From NCBI GenBank assembly GCA_963969395.1, contig OZ017800.1, positions 13,238,479-13,302,478 of the forward strand: 64,000 nucleotides of DNA, read 5' to 3'. This DNA is from Pseudoscleropodium purum. Its lineage: Eukaryota > Streptophyta > Bryopsida > Hypnales > Brachytheciaceae. Every line of letters starts with the position of its first letter. The stretch's first letter is position 1. Below the pieces are notes generated by a model. The model worked only from the letters and a program-made list of their open reading frames with translations. It was not told the origin of the DNA and made no database searches. Of this stretch, positions 50,144 to 61,499 are shown one piece after another. The position numbers and the translations under genes were made by a program.

Positions 50144-52757
50144 TCAAGCCATAGCAGACCGCCTTTCACCATCCTCTCCACGTTGTGCTTGACACTTGTA
50201 GCAAAATTTGTCTCCAGAAAGATTGAAGAAGGTGCACCTGAGAACCATCAATAGCAGTACCCTTTGAGTCCCACAAAAGTAATGAGCATAGCAAGTAGAC
50301 AGACGGCCATAGGAAAAAATGAAAATGAGGAAGACATGATTCCCATATGAGCGGGAGACTCTACAATCATTAAAAACCTTAACCTGTCTCCTATAATGAA
50401 CCCTATTCAGAAGCAAATCATGTGCTCATACACTTAATTGGATATATTTGTACGAGGTGTACGAATGAATTGGTTAGATGTCTGTGGCCACTCAGTTTTG
50501 AATAAAAACGGGTTAGTCAACTGTTAGCCGCAGTGATCTACAAACTCTTACTTCCAGTGAAATTAGTCAAAAAGTCCACGTAGTAATAATTACTTCATCT
50601 CAATCGTGTACCCAAACTTCTCTCCACAGCTCTATAGACTAAAATTCTCTCCCAAAAACCACATTCCTGCATATGTTTAATGCTTTAAGTGACGCAAATA
50701 GAATCCCTCTACCTTAATAACAGCAGTACCTAGACAAAAGCATTAACAAAAATCAGCTGCAAAACACATAAAACCCATTATAACCTGATTCTTTGGACCT
50801 AGTCATACAAACACACTCAAAAAAGGCTCAATTTGTACTCACTGGTTTAGATAGTAGTGAAGTGAACAAGAGTAAGGATTAAGATACGTACTCGGGGCAT
50901 TTCCAGGCTCCGGGTCTCCTTTCCTGGTTTACATCGTTGTTTGAAACATTCCTCTCCGTCGGGTTGTCACTGTTTTCCTCTTGCAGCTGAGGGCTGACAG
51001 ATTCAATCGGCGGTGATGGCGGTGACGAGACCTCGTCCTTTGACGCTATCCGGGCCGCGGCGGCGGCAGCAGCAGCAGCTTCTCTTTCCTTTCGTTCCTT
51101 TTCCTTCATACACCGATCGTAAAACGATCCTTTCGGATATGTTCGCTTCAGACCAGGTGGTGCCGGATGTCCGAATTGCTCTTCGTATAAGCGGTCCGCT
51201 AAGCTTCTGTAAGTCTTCTCAGGTTTCTCTAGAAAAGCACCTGCATTGGGCTTCAAGGGATCGAAAGGGGGCAGTTCTTCTCTCTGTTGCCACATGAAAC
51301 ACAAAACTCTTAGCTAAAATTGCTTGCAGCGGGACATGAGTACCACCGAGGACCCCTCAGCGTTGTATGAAAGGTGACGAAGTCGTGTGCAAGATGTCTA
51401 GTGCCCTAGCGTATTTATACAAACGAAAGGTCAATCAAATCAACCACTCGGGAGCCCATTTTGTAAACATTAAATAAGACAGTAAACGAGGCTGCCTGCA
51501 TGACCGAGCAGGCACTCCGGTAGTATCACAGGACCCCTATGGGTTTTCTCCGTAGGGTGTGAGTTATGAGGCATTGCAAAGAGCACCCCAAATCCGGGGT
51601 TGCGGGTCTTCTGTAGCGCAAATAAGCTCCTTGAAGTCGAACCAGACCAAAATCACGAACTCCACCAGAATCCACAATCTCAAAGGTTAAAGGTTACAAT
51701 CTCAAGGGTTTAGGGTTTAAGGTTTAGGGCTGGGAACTTAACCAGATTCCACAACTTCGAAGGGTTTAGGGTTTGAGGTTTTTAGTACAGGGACTTCAGT
51801 TCAGAAAATGGTAATGAACAAAGTTAAGAAAGAAAGAGTACTTACAGGTTTTGAGGCTCCCAGAGAGCTCCTTCCGGCCGCTCCAAAATTTAAAGATTCT
51901 AATTTGTTCTTGCGTTCGTATTCTTTCAGCAATTCTAGTCTCCTCCTCTTCTTCTGCAATCTCTCAAGATTGGGATCTCGTGGTGCGGGAAAGTCACTCA
52001 AGGACAGCCTGCCAAACATTGTAGGGGGAGACGGGGATTTCGCGACATCAGACGATCCATCCAGCTGGCTAACAGACGTTTTAGTTGGGTTAAACCCTAC
52101 AGAATTATTCTCAACGTTACCATTCTTCGTCTTGAAGGATTCCGTTAAAGGGTCGACAGTTATAGCTGGCTTAGACGCATTGTAAGGTTGCCCTACGAAG
52201 TCTCCAGGCACCGATTTCTTCGACTCAAATTGGAGGTTGTGTTTCCGCACGAGATCTTCAAACCGTTTGTCCCGAGGAGCAGTCTCTAGGATATCAAGTG
52301 CAGCCTCAAGAATTGCAACCTCACTCTTCTTTCTAAAAATGAGAGACCGAAAATCATCAAGGGACAGGGATGGTTGCAATGACTGCACTGTCACCGAACC
52401 AGAATTACTAGGACCCTCGGGTGGCGCCTCACCACGGCTGCTCTCCTTCCTTTCAGACTGTTGCACTCCTACAGAATCAGCGTAAAAACTCCGAGACACA
52501 AGACCTCTAGACCAGTGAACACCAGAACAAAGCGGGCGTGAAGAAACACTCCTATTCAATGACCTTAAAAGGATCGATCCTGCAGAAACGGGACGACGAC
52601 TGCCCTGCATCGCGCCGTTGACGATGAGTTCCAAAGCTGCACCACCGTGATCACCGAGCAGACGCTCCTCAGGATGCTGCAATGCCGCATTCCAGGCAAC
52701 GCGCGCAGCGCTGGAGGTGGACTGCGTGCTAGACTTGCGGAGCAGGGCGGCCGCCAT
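50144..52757 (-). CDS. RanBP2-type zinc-finger protein, probably organelle-targeted, 3 exons
   Basis: Predicted minus-strand exons are 52757-51846, 51283-50892 and 50237-50144, with GT-AG borders and matching phases, giving about 465 residues. The first 100 residues are Ala/Arg/Ser-rich with almost no acidic residues at the very start (MAAALLRKSSTQSTSSAARV), as in mitochondrial or plastid presequences. The middle holds a coiled-coil-like segment (LERLQKKRRRLELLKEYERK) and an alanine run of about ten residues within a charged helix (KERKEREAAAA). The extreme C-terminus is one RanBP2 finger split by the last intron: W431, C433, C436, N440, C447 and C450 in GAWKCPE joined to CTFFNLSGDKFCYKC. In plants, organelle proteins with such fingers (OZ1/VAR3 type) assist RNA editing or plastid development; with a single finger here the role is inference. 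Confidence 0.85.
51680..51785. repeat. Telo-box-like TTTAGGG cluster inside intron 1
   Basis: Several degenerate copies of GGGTTTAGGGTTT occur in the intron between exons 1 and 2 of the RanBP2-finger gene, just downstream of exon 1. Confidence 0.6.
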
Positions 52758-53313
52758 AACTCGTAAAATCTCTGCAACCCTAATTACTAGAGAAGCAGTG
52801 GAAACTTAAGAAGGGGGCGGGAGCAACAAAACTAGAATGTGGGAAGCTCTTTACAGGGCTTTGTCTCCTCTCCGAAGAACTCCCGAACATGCGGGAACTC
52901 ATTGAAGGGAACTGGGAACATAAGGGAACTCGAGGCATCTAAAAAAAGTCCCTTTGCCATTGTCAGTTTGTCACCACAATAAGCTTAAACGCACTTCGTT
53001 AGATAACAATCTTCATTTCAACTTCGTTTGATTTGAAGTTTCATTAAAAGTTAGGGCAGACTTCAGTGTGGAATTGGAATTGGAAAACAAATTTTATGTT
53101 CCCCATGATTAAAATTGGAATATTTTCTTTAACTTTCCAAGTATTGGAATTGCTTTAGTTGACTTCAATGATGTTTACACTACCATGTGAGGAAGGAGAA
53201 ACTATCTATACATTTTAGAAGTAGCTTTGTCTTCTGAGTAGGAAAAAACTACATTTAGTTATAACTTTCTCTTCTTAACAAATTAAAAGCAACTTAGAAG
53301 TTCAAGGCTAATG
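52758..53313. other. 5' flank of the RanBP2-finger gene
   Basis: No gene recognised; likely promoter. CATGCGGGAACTCATTGAAG and CATAAGGGAACTCGAGGCAT form a small direct repeat near 52888-52940. Confidence 0.4.
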
Positions 53314-54248
53314 TTAACCCCTCATGGACCAAGGGTGTTTTTAAAGAGAAATTGTCAAAAATTGCCATTTTTAGTGCATTATCCAAAATTGATTTTTTTT
53401 TTTGAGCTTCAACTTTACAAAAGGGTAATAGACTCTATGATAATGGGTTGAAAATTTCAAACCATTTGACCAAATGAATTGAAAGATTATAAAGTTTGAA
53501 GTGGAAAAAAAATTATTTTTCATTCTTACAAAATGAGATCAACAAACTCTGAGGCCTTTGGAAGAATTTTGTTTTTGCTCTTGATGGATTTGAGACTCTC
53601 GATTGTTGAGTTTTCAATCATATTAGGTACACTCCTGTAAGATTTTGAAAGCAAATATGGAGTTTAGCCTACTCTAAATCATCCTACAATGCATGGAAGT
53701 TAAGTGAACTAATAACACACTAGTCATTTTTTAATGATTTCTTGTGCAATGAAAAATAATGAATGAAAATTTAAAACATGAAAAGTTAAAAAGAAACATT
53801 TAGAATATGTGGGACAAATTTTAAGAAATTTACTTCAAATATTTCAAGATAATAACCTAGGCTTGAAGTTAGAAGAAATGTTTTTCTCAAACTACCCCAC
53901 TATAGTTAACAAAGTTTGACTCATTTTAGAATGTAATTTTAGAATTGAAATTTGTATTTTTGGACAAGATTTTGCTATATTTTATAAGCCAAATTTCAAA
54001 AGTCAATGAAGATTTTAGTAAAGGTGCTTGAAAGATGCCAAATTGTGCACATTACTTAAATTTTTTAGGGTAGAATAACTTTTGATTGAAACACCTAATT
54101 GGAAAAGAAATTTGTATTCTCACTAAGAGGAGACATGTTCACACTTTTTATCAAAATTTTGTGGACATTCAACCCAAATTGACTTTGTAAGAATATAACA
54201 AAGATTCTTTGCATACATCAAATAGAAACTTGATCCTTTAGGAGTTAA
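53314..54248. mobile_element. Non-autonomous piggyBac-type element, 935 bp including TTAA
   Basis: The left end TTAACCCCTCATGGACCAAG and right end (reverse complement TTAACTCCTAAAGGATCAAG) are diverged inverted repeats bounded by TTAA. Length and AT-rich, non-coding interior resemble the element at 34673-35615, including an early CAAAAATTGCCATTTTTAGT that parallels TAAAACTGCCATTTTTAATA there. Confidence 0.65.
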
Positions 54249-56235
54249 AATTAGTTTTTCAGAAATTAGAAACTTCATCCTCTTACTTTCCACGTATTTT
54301 TTCCTATAATCATAATAACAAGCTATTCTAATTCCTTGTTTACAAATATTGCACACTTTCATACAACAAAATAAGAAAACTTTGAAAGTTTGTTTTCTTT
54401 GAAAGTTTTTCAATTCCAATCATATGGAGTTGTATCTTAACTACATCAAAAAAGTTGCAATTTTATGCAACTTTCATTTTCTTAAAATAATAGGAGTCCA
54501 AAAACTTCCTAAAATTACAACATTCTTGAAATGAAATATTTTCAAAAAGTTATAGAAAATTTTAGATCATGTGAAGTTCATGTAAAAGTCTCATATGGTG
54601 TAATATTGAATTCCATATACCAAAAGTCATCATGAATGTTACATAACAATGACAAAGGAATTTTTTGAAATGAAGTCCACTAGCTTTTGTAGGCCTTGTA
54701 AAAATCTATTCTCAATTATCCTCAAACCATTTTCCTTCTATGCCTTCTTCCTTGTCTCATGATATTCACAATATGGGGGGAGTTGCACAATTTGCAATAG
54801 TTGTTTATTGTAGTGCCATGAGAGGAATGAGAATGTTACTAGATTTTTTCAATATTTGATGATGAATAGTCCAAAGGGGAGTACAAGTGTACATTTGGAT
54901 GGTTTTGGCAAAATAAATTATGATATGAGTAGAATTTACACATAGACTATCTTCATTTTTGTAGGTTTTTATTTTCTTATCATCTTTACATGAATTCATT
55001 CACAACTTTGCACAATAACCATGAAGCACCAAGTAACTACATAAATTCCATTATTGAAAAATAATCAAAAATTTCTTTTTCAACATATCTGGATGTACTT
55101 CATGAGTTTCTAATATTGGATATCTTGAAAATATCACTAGTTATCAGCTTTTTTAGGGACAAGTGGGATTTCATTTTTATTTATTTTCAAATTATCATTG
55201 TCATATGATACTCATATGACTTCCAATTTATGAACTTCAATAGTAGAGTAGATGTGATTTTTACATGAGCTTCATATGGTTTGAAATTTTAATAACTTTT
55301 CAAAAGTTATAACTTCAACAAAGTAATTTGTGAAGCTTTTTGATCCCTTTCTTTTAACAATATTTATTTATTTATTTTTAAATTGGAAACTTTACAAAGG
55401 TTTTGTAAAATCTTTGTCTTAGATGAGGTTGAATTTATCTAAAACTAGATTGTTTAGGATTTGTAAGAATGAACATCCAACATGGGAGCAAAATATAAAT
55501 ACATATGTTATATTAGATTGTTTAGAGTTTGTAAGAGTGAACAAAATACGTAATTATATTTTATAAATACATATATTATAGACTCTTTCTATGTTATAAT
55601 ATACCTATATTATAAATACATATGTTATAAACACCTTCAAATGGTTGTAGATATATACCTACAATTAGGTTCAAGACTTGTAAATTCACGTTCTCTATGC
55701 TCATGCATTAACACTGTTTGATCATTATAAAAAAATTCAGTGCTTGGAAGGTCTATGAATTTTGAACCCGTTTTAAATCCCCAAGTGCAATTGGAGAGGA
55801 ATTAAACAATTTTTCTTATTTTTTCTTATTTTTTAATGAAAGCAACTCATGTGGCACTACTTGTGCCACATCAATGCTACATCAGGTTTTAATTTTTTTT
55901 AAATATTGAAAAAAAAGTATTAAAATTTTAATTTTAATTTTTTTCTGTACTTGCACTGCAGGGTGCCAAAAAACGGTCCTCCCAGGGATCAGATTTTCCC
56001 TAATGGTCTTTGGAGACTTTTTTTTAATGATAGCGGTGGACACAGAAATGGATGAATAACTGAAAGTCTGAATGGATGCTTCCCGACGAATGAGCCAAGG
56101 ATAGGGTTGCCTCTGGCCCTGCCACTTTGCCCTCCTCGCAGTCCAAACTTTCTTGAATCACTACCATCTTCGCATTGCTTGCGTTTTACGTTTTTCTTGT
56201 TTCAGATTGTTCTTTGCAAATTTTTCGCTAGCAAG
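54249..56235. other. AT-rich intergenic, no gene recognised
   Basis: A degenerate TATAAATACATATRTTATA array lies at about 55490-55640. A 9-bp perfect hairpin (ATGTGGCAC, loop TACTT, GTGCCACAT) sits at 55849-55871. The last 150 bases lead into the next gene. Confidence 0.45.
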
Positions 56236-57601
56236 ATGGAGAAAATGTTCGGCCCCGCGTACACCGGCGACCCGGGAGTGCCGCACTCCGACAAGGAGGC
56301 CTTCAGCTCCATTTTCTGGGGCTCCGTCGCCTTCTCCGCCTACTCCATCGCTTGCCCGTACTACTGGGAGCAGTGCAACAACATGTTCAAGTGCGCTCAC
56401 TGGCATCACCTCTTTGCTTCTCAAATTTTTTCTTGCAGTCAAAGCGTCGACACCCGAAATCTCGCCACTTTGAGCTCTGGGCGTTATTCCTAGTATTCAA
56501 TTGGGCAATATTTCTTTGTTTAACTTCTTTTTTGCACTTTTGATAGAAAATGAAAGAGGATTGTAAAGCCCCAGAGAATTCATTACTTGGATTTCGAATG
56601 TGAAAGTTACGAAGTTTCAAAGTTTTAGTGGGAGATGACCTAAAATTGACAATCTAGGTGAACTGCATCTTCTTGATCAATATCTCACTTGCATCGCCTC
56701 TTTTTCTTCTGAGAGTTTTTCTTGCATGCTAGTCGTCGGAGTTAGGGACACCCGAAATCTCGCCACCTTCAGCTCTGAGAGAAATTCACTGGTCAATATT
56801 ATAATGTTCACTTGTTTTCTTACGGTCTTGTTAGAAAACGAAGAAGGATTCTAATTTATCAGAGAATTTATGATTTGGATACCGAATGTGAAAGTTATGA
56901 AGTTTCAAAGTTTTAGTTGGAGATGACCTAAGCTTGAAAATTTAGGTGTTCTGCATCCTCTGAATCGATATGTACCGATTGTGTGAACTTTTAGGGTGTT
57001 GATTTTGAATCAGTGGTGATTACGAGTGTTCGTAACTTAGTTGCATTGAATGTGCGCTTGTATGTGCTTGTTGCAGCTGGCACGACCTTGCGATGGTGCA
57101 CGAGAATCACCATATGAGGCGTGCTATTAAGAAAGGAAAGCCCTATGAGTTCAAGGTCAGGTTCCTTGCATCCTTTGGTGAATTTGGGTAGGGTTTTAGG
57201 TAAGGCTGTTTTTCCGGAGGGTTTTATCTCGTCACGGTCATTTTTTGCCTCATGTTTGTTTGTAGGGTATATTGAGACTTTCCTTTATCCAATTTTCTTG
57301 GGGTTTATTGATCAACACATGCAATTTTCTTCACTGGTTCTGGTGATATTAGATTTGGTCCCATCTAAATTCTATATCTCACAATATGATCAATTGAGTT
57401 GGTTATTTAAATCCATGAATTTGTGTGTGTGTGTTGTGGTGGGTGGGGGGTAGGGTTTGGGGTTCAAGTTTTTGGGAGGGGAACCGGTTTACCCTGTCTG
57501 ACCGTGAACCATTATTATGTGATTGCCTGCAGTGGAATAAAATCATGAACAAAGAGCAGCGTGAAGCGTACTACCACAATTGGGCGGATTACTTCCCTTG
57601 A
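56236..57601 (+). CDS. Small mitochondrial complex I-type accessory subunit, 3 exons
   Basis: Predicted exons are 56236-56390, 57077-57155 and 57533-57601, with GT-AG borders and matching phases, giving exactly 100 residues. The protein reads MEKMFGPAYTGDPGVPHSDK, then a single hydrophobic segment (SSIFWGSVAFSAYSIACPYY), then WHDLAMVHENHHMRRAIKKG, and ends REAYYHNWADYFP. Size, a single membrane span, the YTGDPGVPH start and the aromatic WADYFP end resemble the plant-type small membrane-arm subunit of NADH:ubiquinone oxidoreductase (the Arabidopsis At1g67350 type). I recall this family from memory and could not check it. Its job would be structural within complex I of the inner mitochondrial membrane. 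A short in-frame alternative start at MFGP is possible. Confidence 0.8.
56391..56970. repeat. Two tandem units of about 290 bp filling intron 1
   Basis: Unit 1 (about 56391-56680) and unit 2 (about 56684-56970) share GACACCCGAAATCTCGCCAC, TTTTTCTTGCA, then CGAATGTGAAAGTTA, GAAGTTTCAAAGTTTTAGT and GGAGATGACCTAA in the same order. Confidence 0.85.
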
Positions 57602-60216
57602 GCGTGGACTACTGAGTGTGAGATACTCCGTAGTATATTAGGGTCAATGATCTGCCCGAGAGAGGTGAGAAAACGCATTATTTGTATCATACGGTAACAG
57701 CACCTTATCATGACATCACCCTAATGGCAATGGTTATGGTTGAGGGATGAATGACCAAAGAAGAGATTCAAATCGCCGTTTATACTGAAATTGTCCATTT
57801 GGGTTTATTGATGGGTTCATTGATGATAGTATTGAGTGCAATGAAGGTTGCATGAAATGAAACTTTGTGTTGACTTTGAATAATCCCAACATCACACAAT
57901 GTTGCGCTTGGAGACGAATCTGGTCATGCTTGAACCATTAGTGCTTGAACCATTAGTGCTTAGTCATGTTTGATCCAATCTAGACGAATTTTCTGTTTCT
58001 TTCATTCAATGAATTCCATTTCTCAAACAGTACTAGTTTTTGCTTCTTCTTTTTCGTTTCTGTCCATCTACCATGAACATATGTGGCCAAGCCGAATCAC
58101 GGCCATGATTCACTGGCATGACTTCCATGGGTTGGTGATATTTGACCAAGACGGGTTACTCTGCTGAATTGCTGGAGTCGTAAGCAAATCCCATTATATT
58201 CAAGTCTCTAATCTTTATCTTCCAAGAGGAAAACCCTCCTCGTCTGTGTCAATATACTCTGCTCAAGTAGACAGACGGAACATTGGATTGATAGACTGTG
58301 TGAACATTAGATTTTGTGACCTTCAGTGATTCTTTTCTGGCAAACTGTCCAGAACCTTGAATAATCATTCCAGGTGGTTAGGGTCAACATCTCCTGTTTT
58401 TTTTTCAGGAATCAAGGTTTGGCGGATGCTAAAATTAGAAGTATCTTGCAAGATCCTGTTTTCTCCATACCATAAATAATTTTAAAAACTAATGCTTTGT
58501 GGTGTTGTGCAAGGGAGAGACATCAATGTTTTTTTTTGTTTGGGGGGGGAGCTTTGTAAAGTAAATTGGAAATTGTCATTATGAAAATAAATTTTGAGCC
58601 ATATTGATAGTAGAAATTTTTTACTAACACAATAAAGAATGACATGCTTCTAGTGTTGCAAAGCAAACTCTAATTATCTACTATCTTAAAACCAATGATG
58701 CACTTCTCCAAAGTTGAGCACTTGCTATTTGATGGTCTTTTATGGTTGTATTTGCATTCTTCAATACTATTAATGTTTAGTTGGATGTATTATAGATAAA
58801 TTGGTCATGAAACAAGACTTTATATTTTTTTGTCTTTATTACTACCTCCTAAAACTTTAAGAATGTATTAATGACATATTACAAATAATGCAATGTACTT
58901 CTATTTTTTAATTTATAATAACACAATTTTAAGTATTGTTTGACTACAAAGGTTGGGTTTCCACAAATGATGAGAGTCCAACTATTGAGGTTTTTGAGTA
59001 TTCTTACAATAGCTCCTTGTGGATAAAAGATCTTCATTTGGTCATTTGCCTTATTTCCCTTCATTCTATTGTAAGTTTGCTTTTCTTTTGGGGAACCTTC
59101 ATGAAGTTATAGTTGTGAAACTAATTTTTTTTTATAGTTAAGTATTTTTCCCTGAAATTTAATCAAGCACAATTCCATTCATTTCAATGTATTCTAACTT
59201 AGGAAAAGTCTTGCATATACTTGTTTTCAAATTGGTTCTTAGCCTAAGGTTTTTTTTCCCCAAAAACAAATGGAATATAGTTCTATACATAAGGTATCCA
59301 TTGCTTTAGTTCTCCCTTAGGATAAGTCTTGTACATACTTGTTTTCAAATTGGCTTTTGGGTTAGAATTGCGATTTGAAATTCAATTTTGTCACCTTCTT
59401 GCAAAAAATTCCCTTGCATGCAATATTACAAATATAAAAGTGACATAGAAATGTGATTATATAAATTTGATAATTGTGAAAAGGATTCTAAAGTACCCCT
59501 TTTTTCATGTGTTTTGTAAATGTCATTCTTCCCTACAATATTACAATTTGCAATATTTGAAAACAAGATATAAGCATGTATATTCTAAAGACCTTGCCTA
59601 TAACACAAAAAGAGAATCTAACATGAGGTAGAATGTAGATATGGAGTTTTTAAGGCAAAAATAATAACTTTAGATAATTCTAAACATAGAATCTTTGTTT
59701 GTCCAAGTTTTCCTTTTCTCTCAACTAATTCAAAGTACTATACATATATCATTAGATTCTAAGTGACTGAGCTAGTCCCATTATTGAAGAATAAATCCAA
59801 TTTCTTTGTATAATATACTTAAATGTATATCTTGTATTTATAAAGCTCTAATAGTATGTTCTTGAAAGTTGTTCATTATTGAACCAATGCAAGATGGCTT
59901 ACATTAGGGGTCAATTACAATATATTAAGTAAAAAGGATCAAAATCCAAAACTTGGAATCCAAAAAGATATAAACCATGACTCCATGAGGTGACAAATAT
60001 GACAAATGGCAAACAAAAAGTTGAAAAAATTTAAAAGCAAAACTTTGAGATGAGTAATGTCATCTTTACTTGACTAAATAAAAAAAAAATTTCCTCCAAG
60101 ATGCAAGTAAAGTGTGAGCCCTATATGAATAATTATTCAATAATTATGTCCCTCTAAAGCCAACTTTATTGTTTTGTTAGCTCTTGATAAATCAGATTTT
60201 CTAGAGACAAATTTTA
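57602..60216. other. AT-rich intergenic region
   Basis: No gene recognised. GTGCTTGAACCATTA occurs twice in tandem near 57940-57960. CTTGTACATACTTGTTTTCA with AAATTGG at about 59328 repeats a similar piece at about 59208, offset near 120 bases. Confidence 0.4.
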
Positions 60217-60542
60217 AAGAGGTAGATCCATAAACCAACCATTTAAGGTTGGAACTCACTTTTGGGGAGCTATAACTTCTTGAAATATCTTTCAATAAAT
60301 TTTTCTCTAAAGGACAAGTGGAATAGGCACCTAACCCAAGTTGTTTAATATTTTTTGGAGCTTTGTAAAATTAGTTATGAAATTTTGAAGTGGATATGAC
60401 ATAGGGCTCTAAGAGCATCCACCTCCTAAAATATACACTATTTGTACATTGTTGAAAGCTACAAAAAGCAACATGTACATGCAATGTACATTTGTGAAGG
60501 TGGGAGCTTTTAAAGTATGGGCACTTTTTGAACCTCCTACCT
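60217..60542 (-). mobile_element. TA-flanked MITE, AGGTAGGAGG family, 326 bp
   Basis: It is the reverse complement of the family represented at 16870-17172. The right terminus CCTCCTACCT is followed by TA, and the left terminus AAGAGGTAGATCC is preceded by TA and diverged. Internal words TTTTGTAGCTTTCAACAATG, ATATTTTAGGAGGTGGATGC and CAAAGCTCCAAAAAATAT (on the minus strand) match the other copy. Confidence 0.8.
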
Positions 60543-60544
60543 TA

Positions 60545-61490
60545 GCACACCATCTATTCTCTAGAAAGTTAGAAAGTGAACGAACTCAGAAGCAAAAGCC
60601 CAGTGATTGATTAACTTGAGAGACAAGGGCACCAACTTTTGATAGTGTAAGTCAATCTATCAATACAGAGCTCATCTCCAAAACGCAGGCAGGGGTACCA
60701 ACTTGAGTTCCCACATGCTGAAAACGGAGAGGTGAACACTGAACAGCCTTCTCTGCTAAATACCAACCTTATCATACCCACAAAGTCCTACAAAATACCC
60801 ACACAACAGACACAAGAAGTTACGAACCATGAAATACTGCTGAAACAAGAAAAGGAGAAAATATATGAATCTCCATCACTCCACAACACGGCCAGAAATA
60901 AACTTCAGAACTGAGAATACTTTTCTCCCTCTACGATACTTCAAATAATATGCCCATCTATGACTTACTTGTTTAACCCTCAAATGTTGGGCTGGTGGAA
61001 ATCATCCTTTTTGGTAACGTGTGAATTATTTGCTTAAAAAACAAACTCGAGCATTCATTGGAGGTCAAACTACTGTGGAAGGCCTTTCCGTTTCACACAA
61101 AATTTGAAGGCTGAACATGTGCACTGCTGGCTGTTTTCTATAGAACGATTCTCTTCCATCCATGATTTAGCTGTTTAGATGCGGTTGGGATACATGAACC
61201 CCCTCACTCTGGCTGGCAACATAAATAAGTAACTTTCCGGCCAACCAATCCATTTGCTTTGTTTTCTTCAAGGTCGGCGTGCACTCAGGAATGTATGGAA
61301 ATGCAGTAATAAGGAAAAATGCGTACGTTCATCTGCACAATTATCTGTTATTGGCAGATTGCATCCAAATAGACTTACCTCCAGTCGCTTGACAGTTGTA
61401 CCATTTTTTGGCAGTGATTATAATAAAGTTTTTCACTTGTGGAAAAACAGCAACAACACCCTAAGCTTAAGCGTAAGTCAATTCTGGTTC
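60545..61490. other. Intergenic, nothing recognised
   Basis: Short frames only. The left part of a long frame at 61254-61943 lies here but is judged non-coding because its right part belongs to the repeat that follows. Confidence 0.4.
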
Positions 61491-61499
61491 ATACTTCGA

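Noticed and set aside
55849..55871. Perfect 9-bp hairpin considered as a Helitron 3' end.
   Set aside because: No CTRR terminus lies at the expected distance on either strand and no Helitron 5' TC end was seen.
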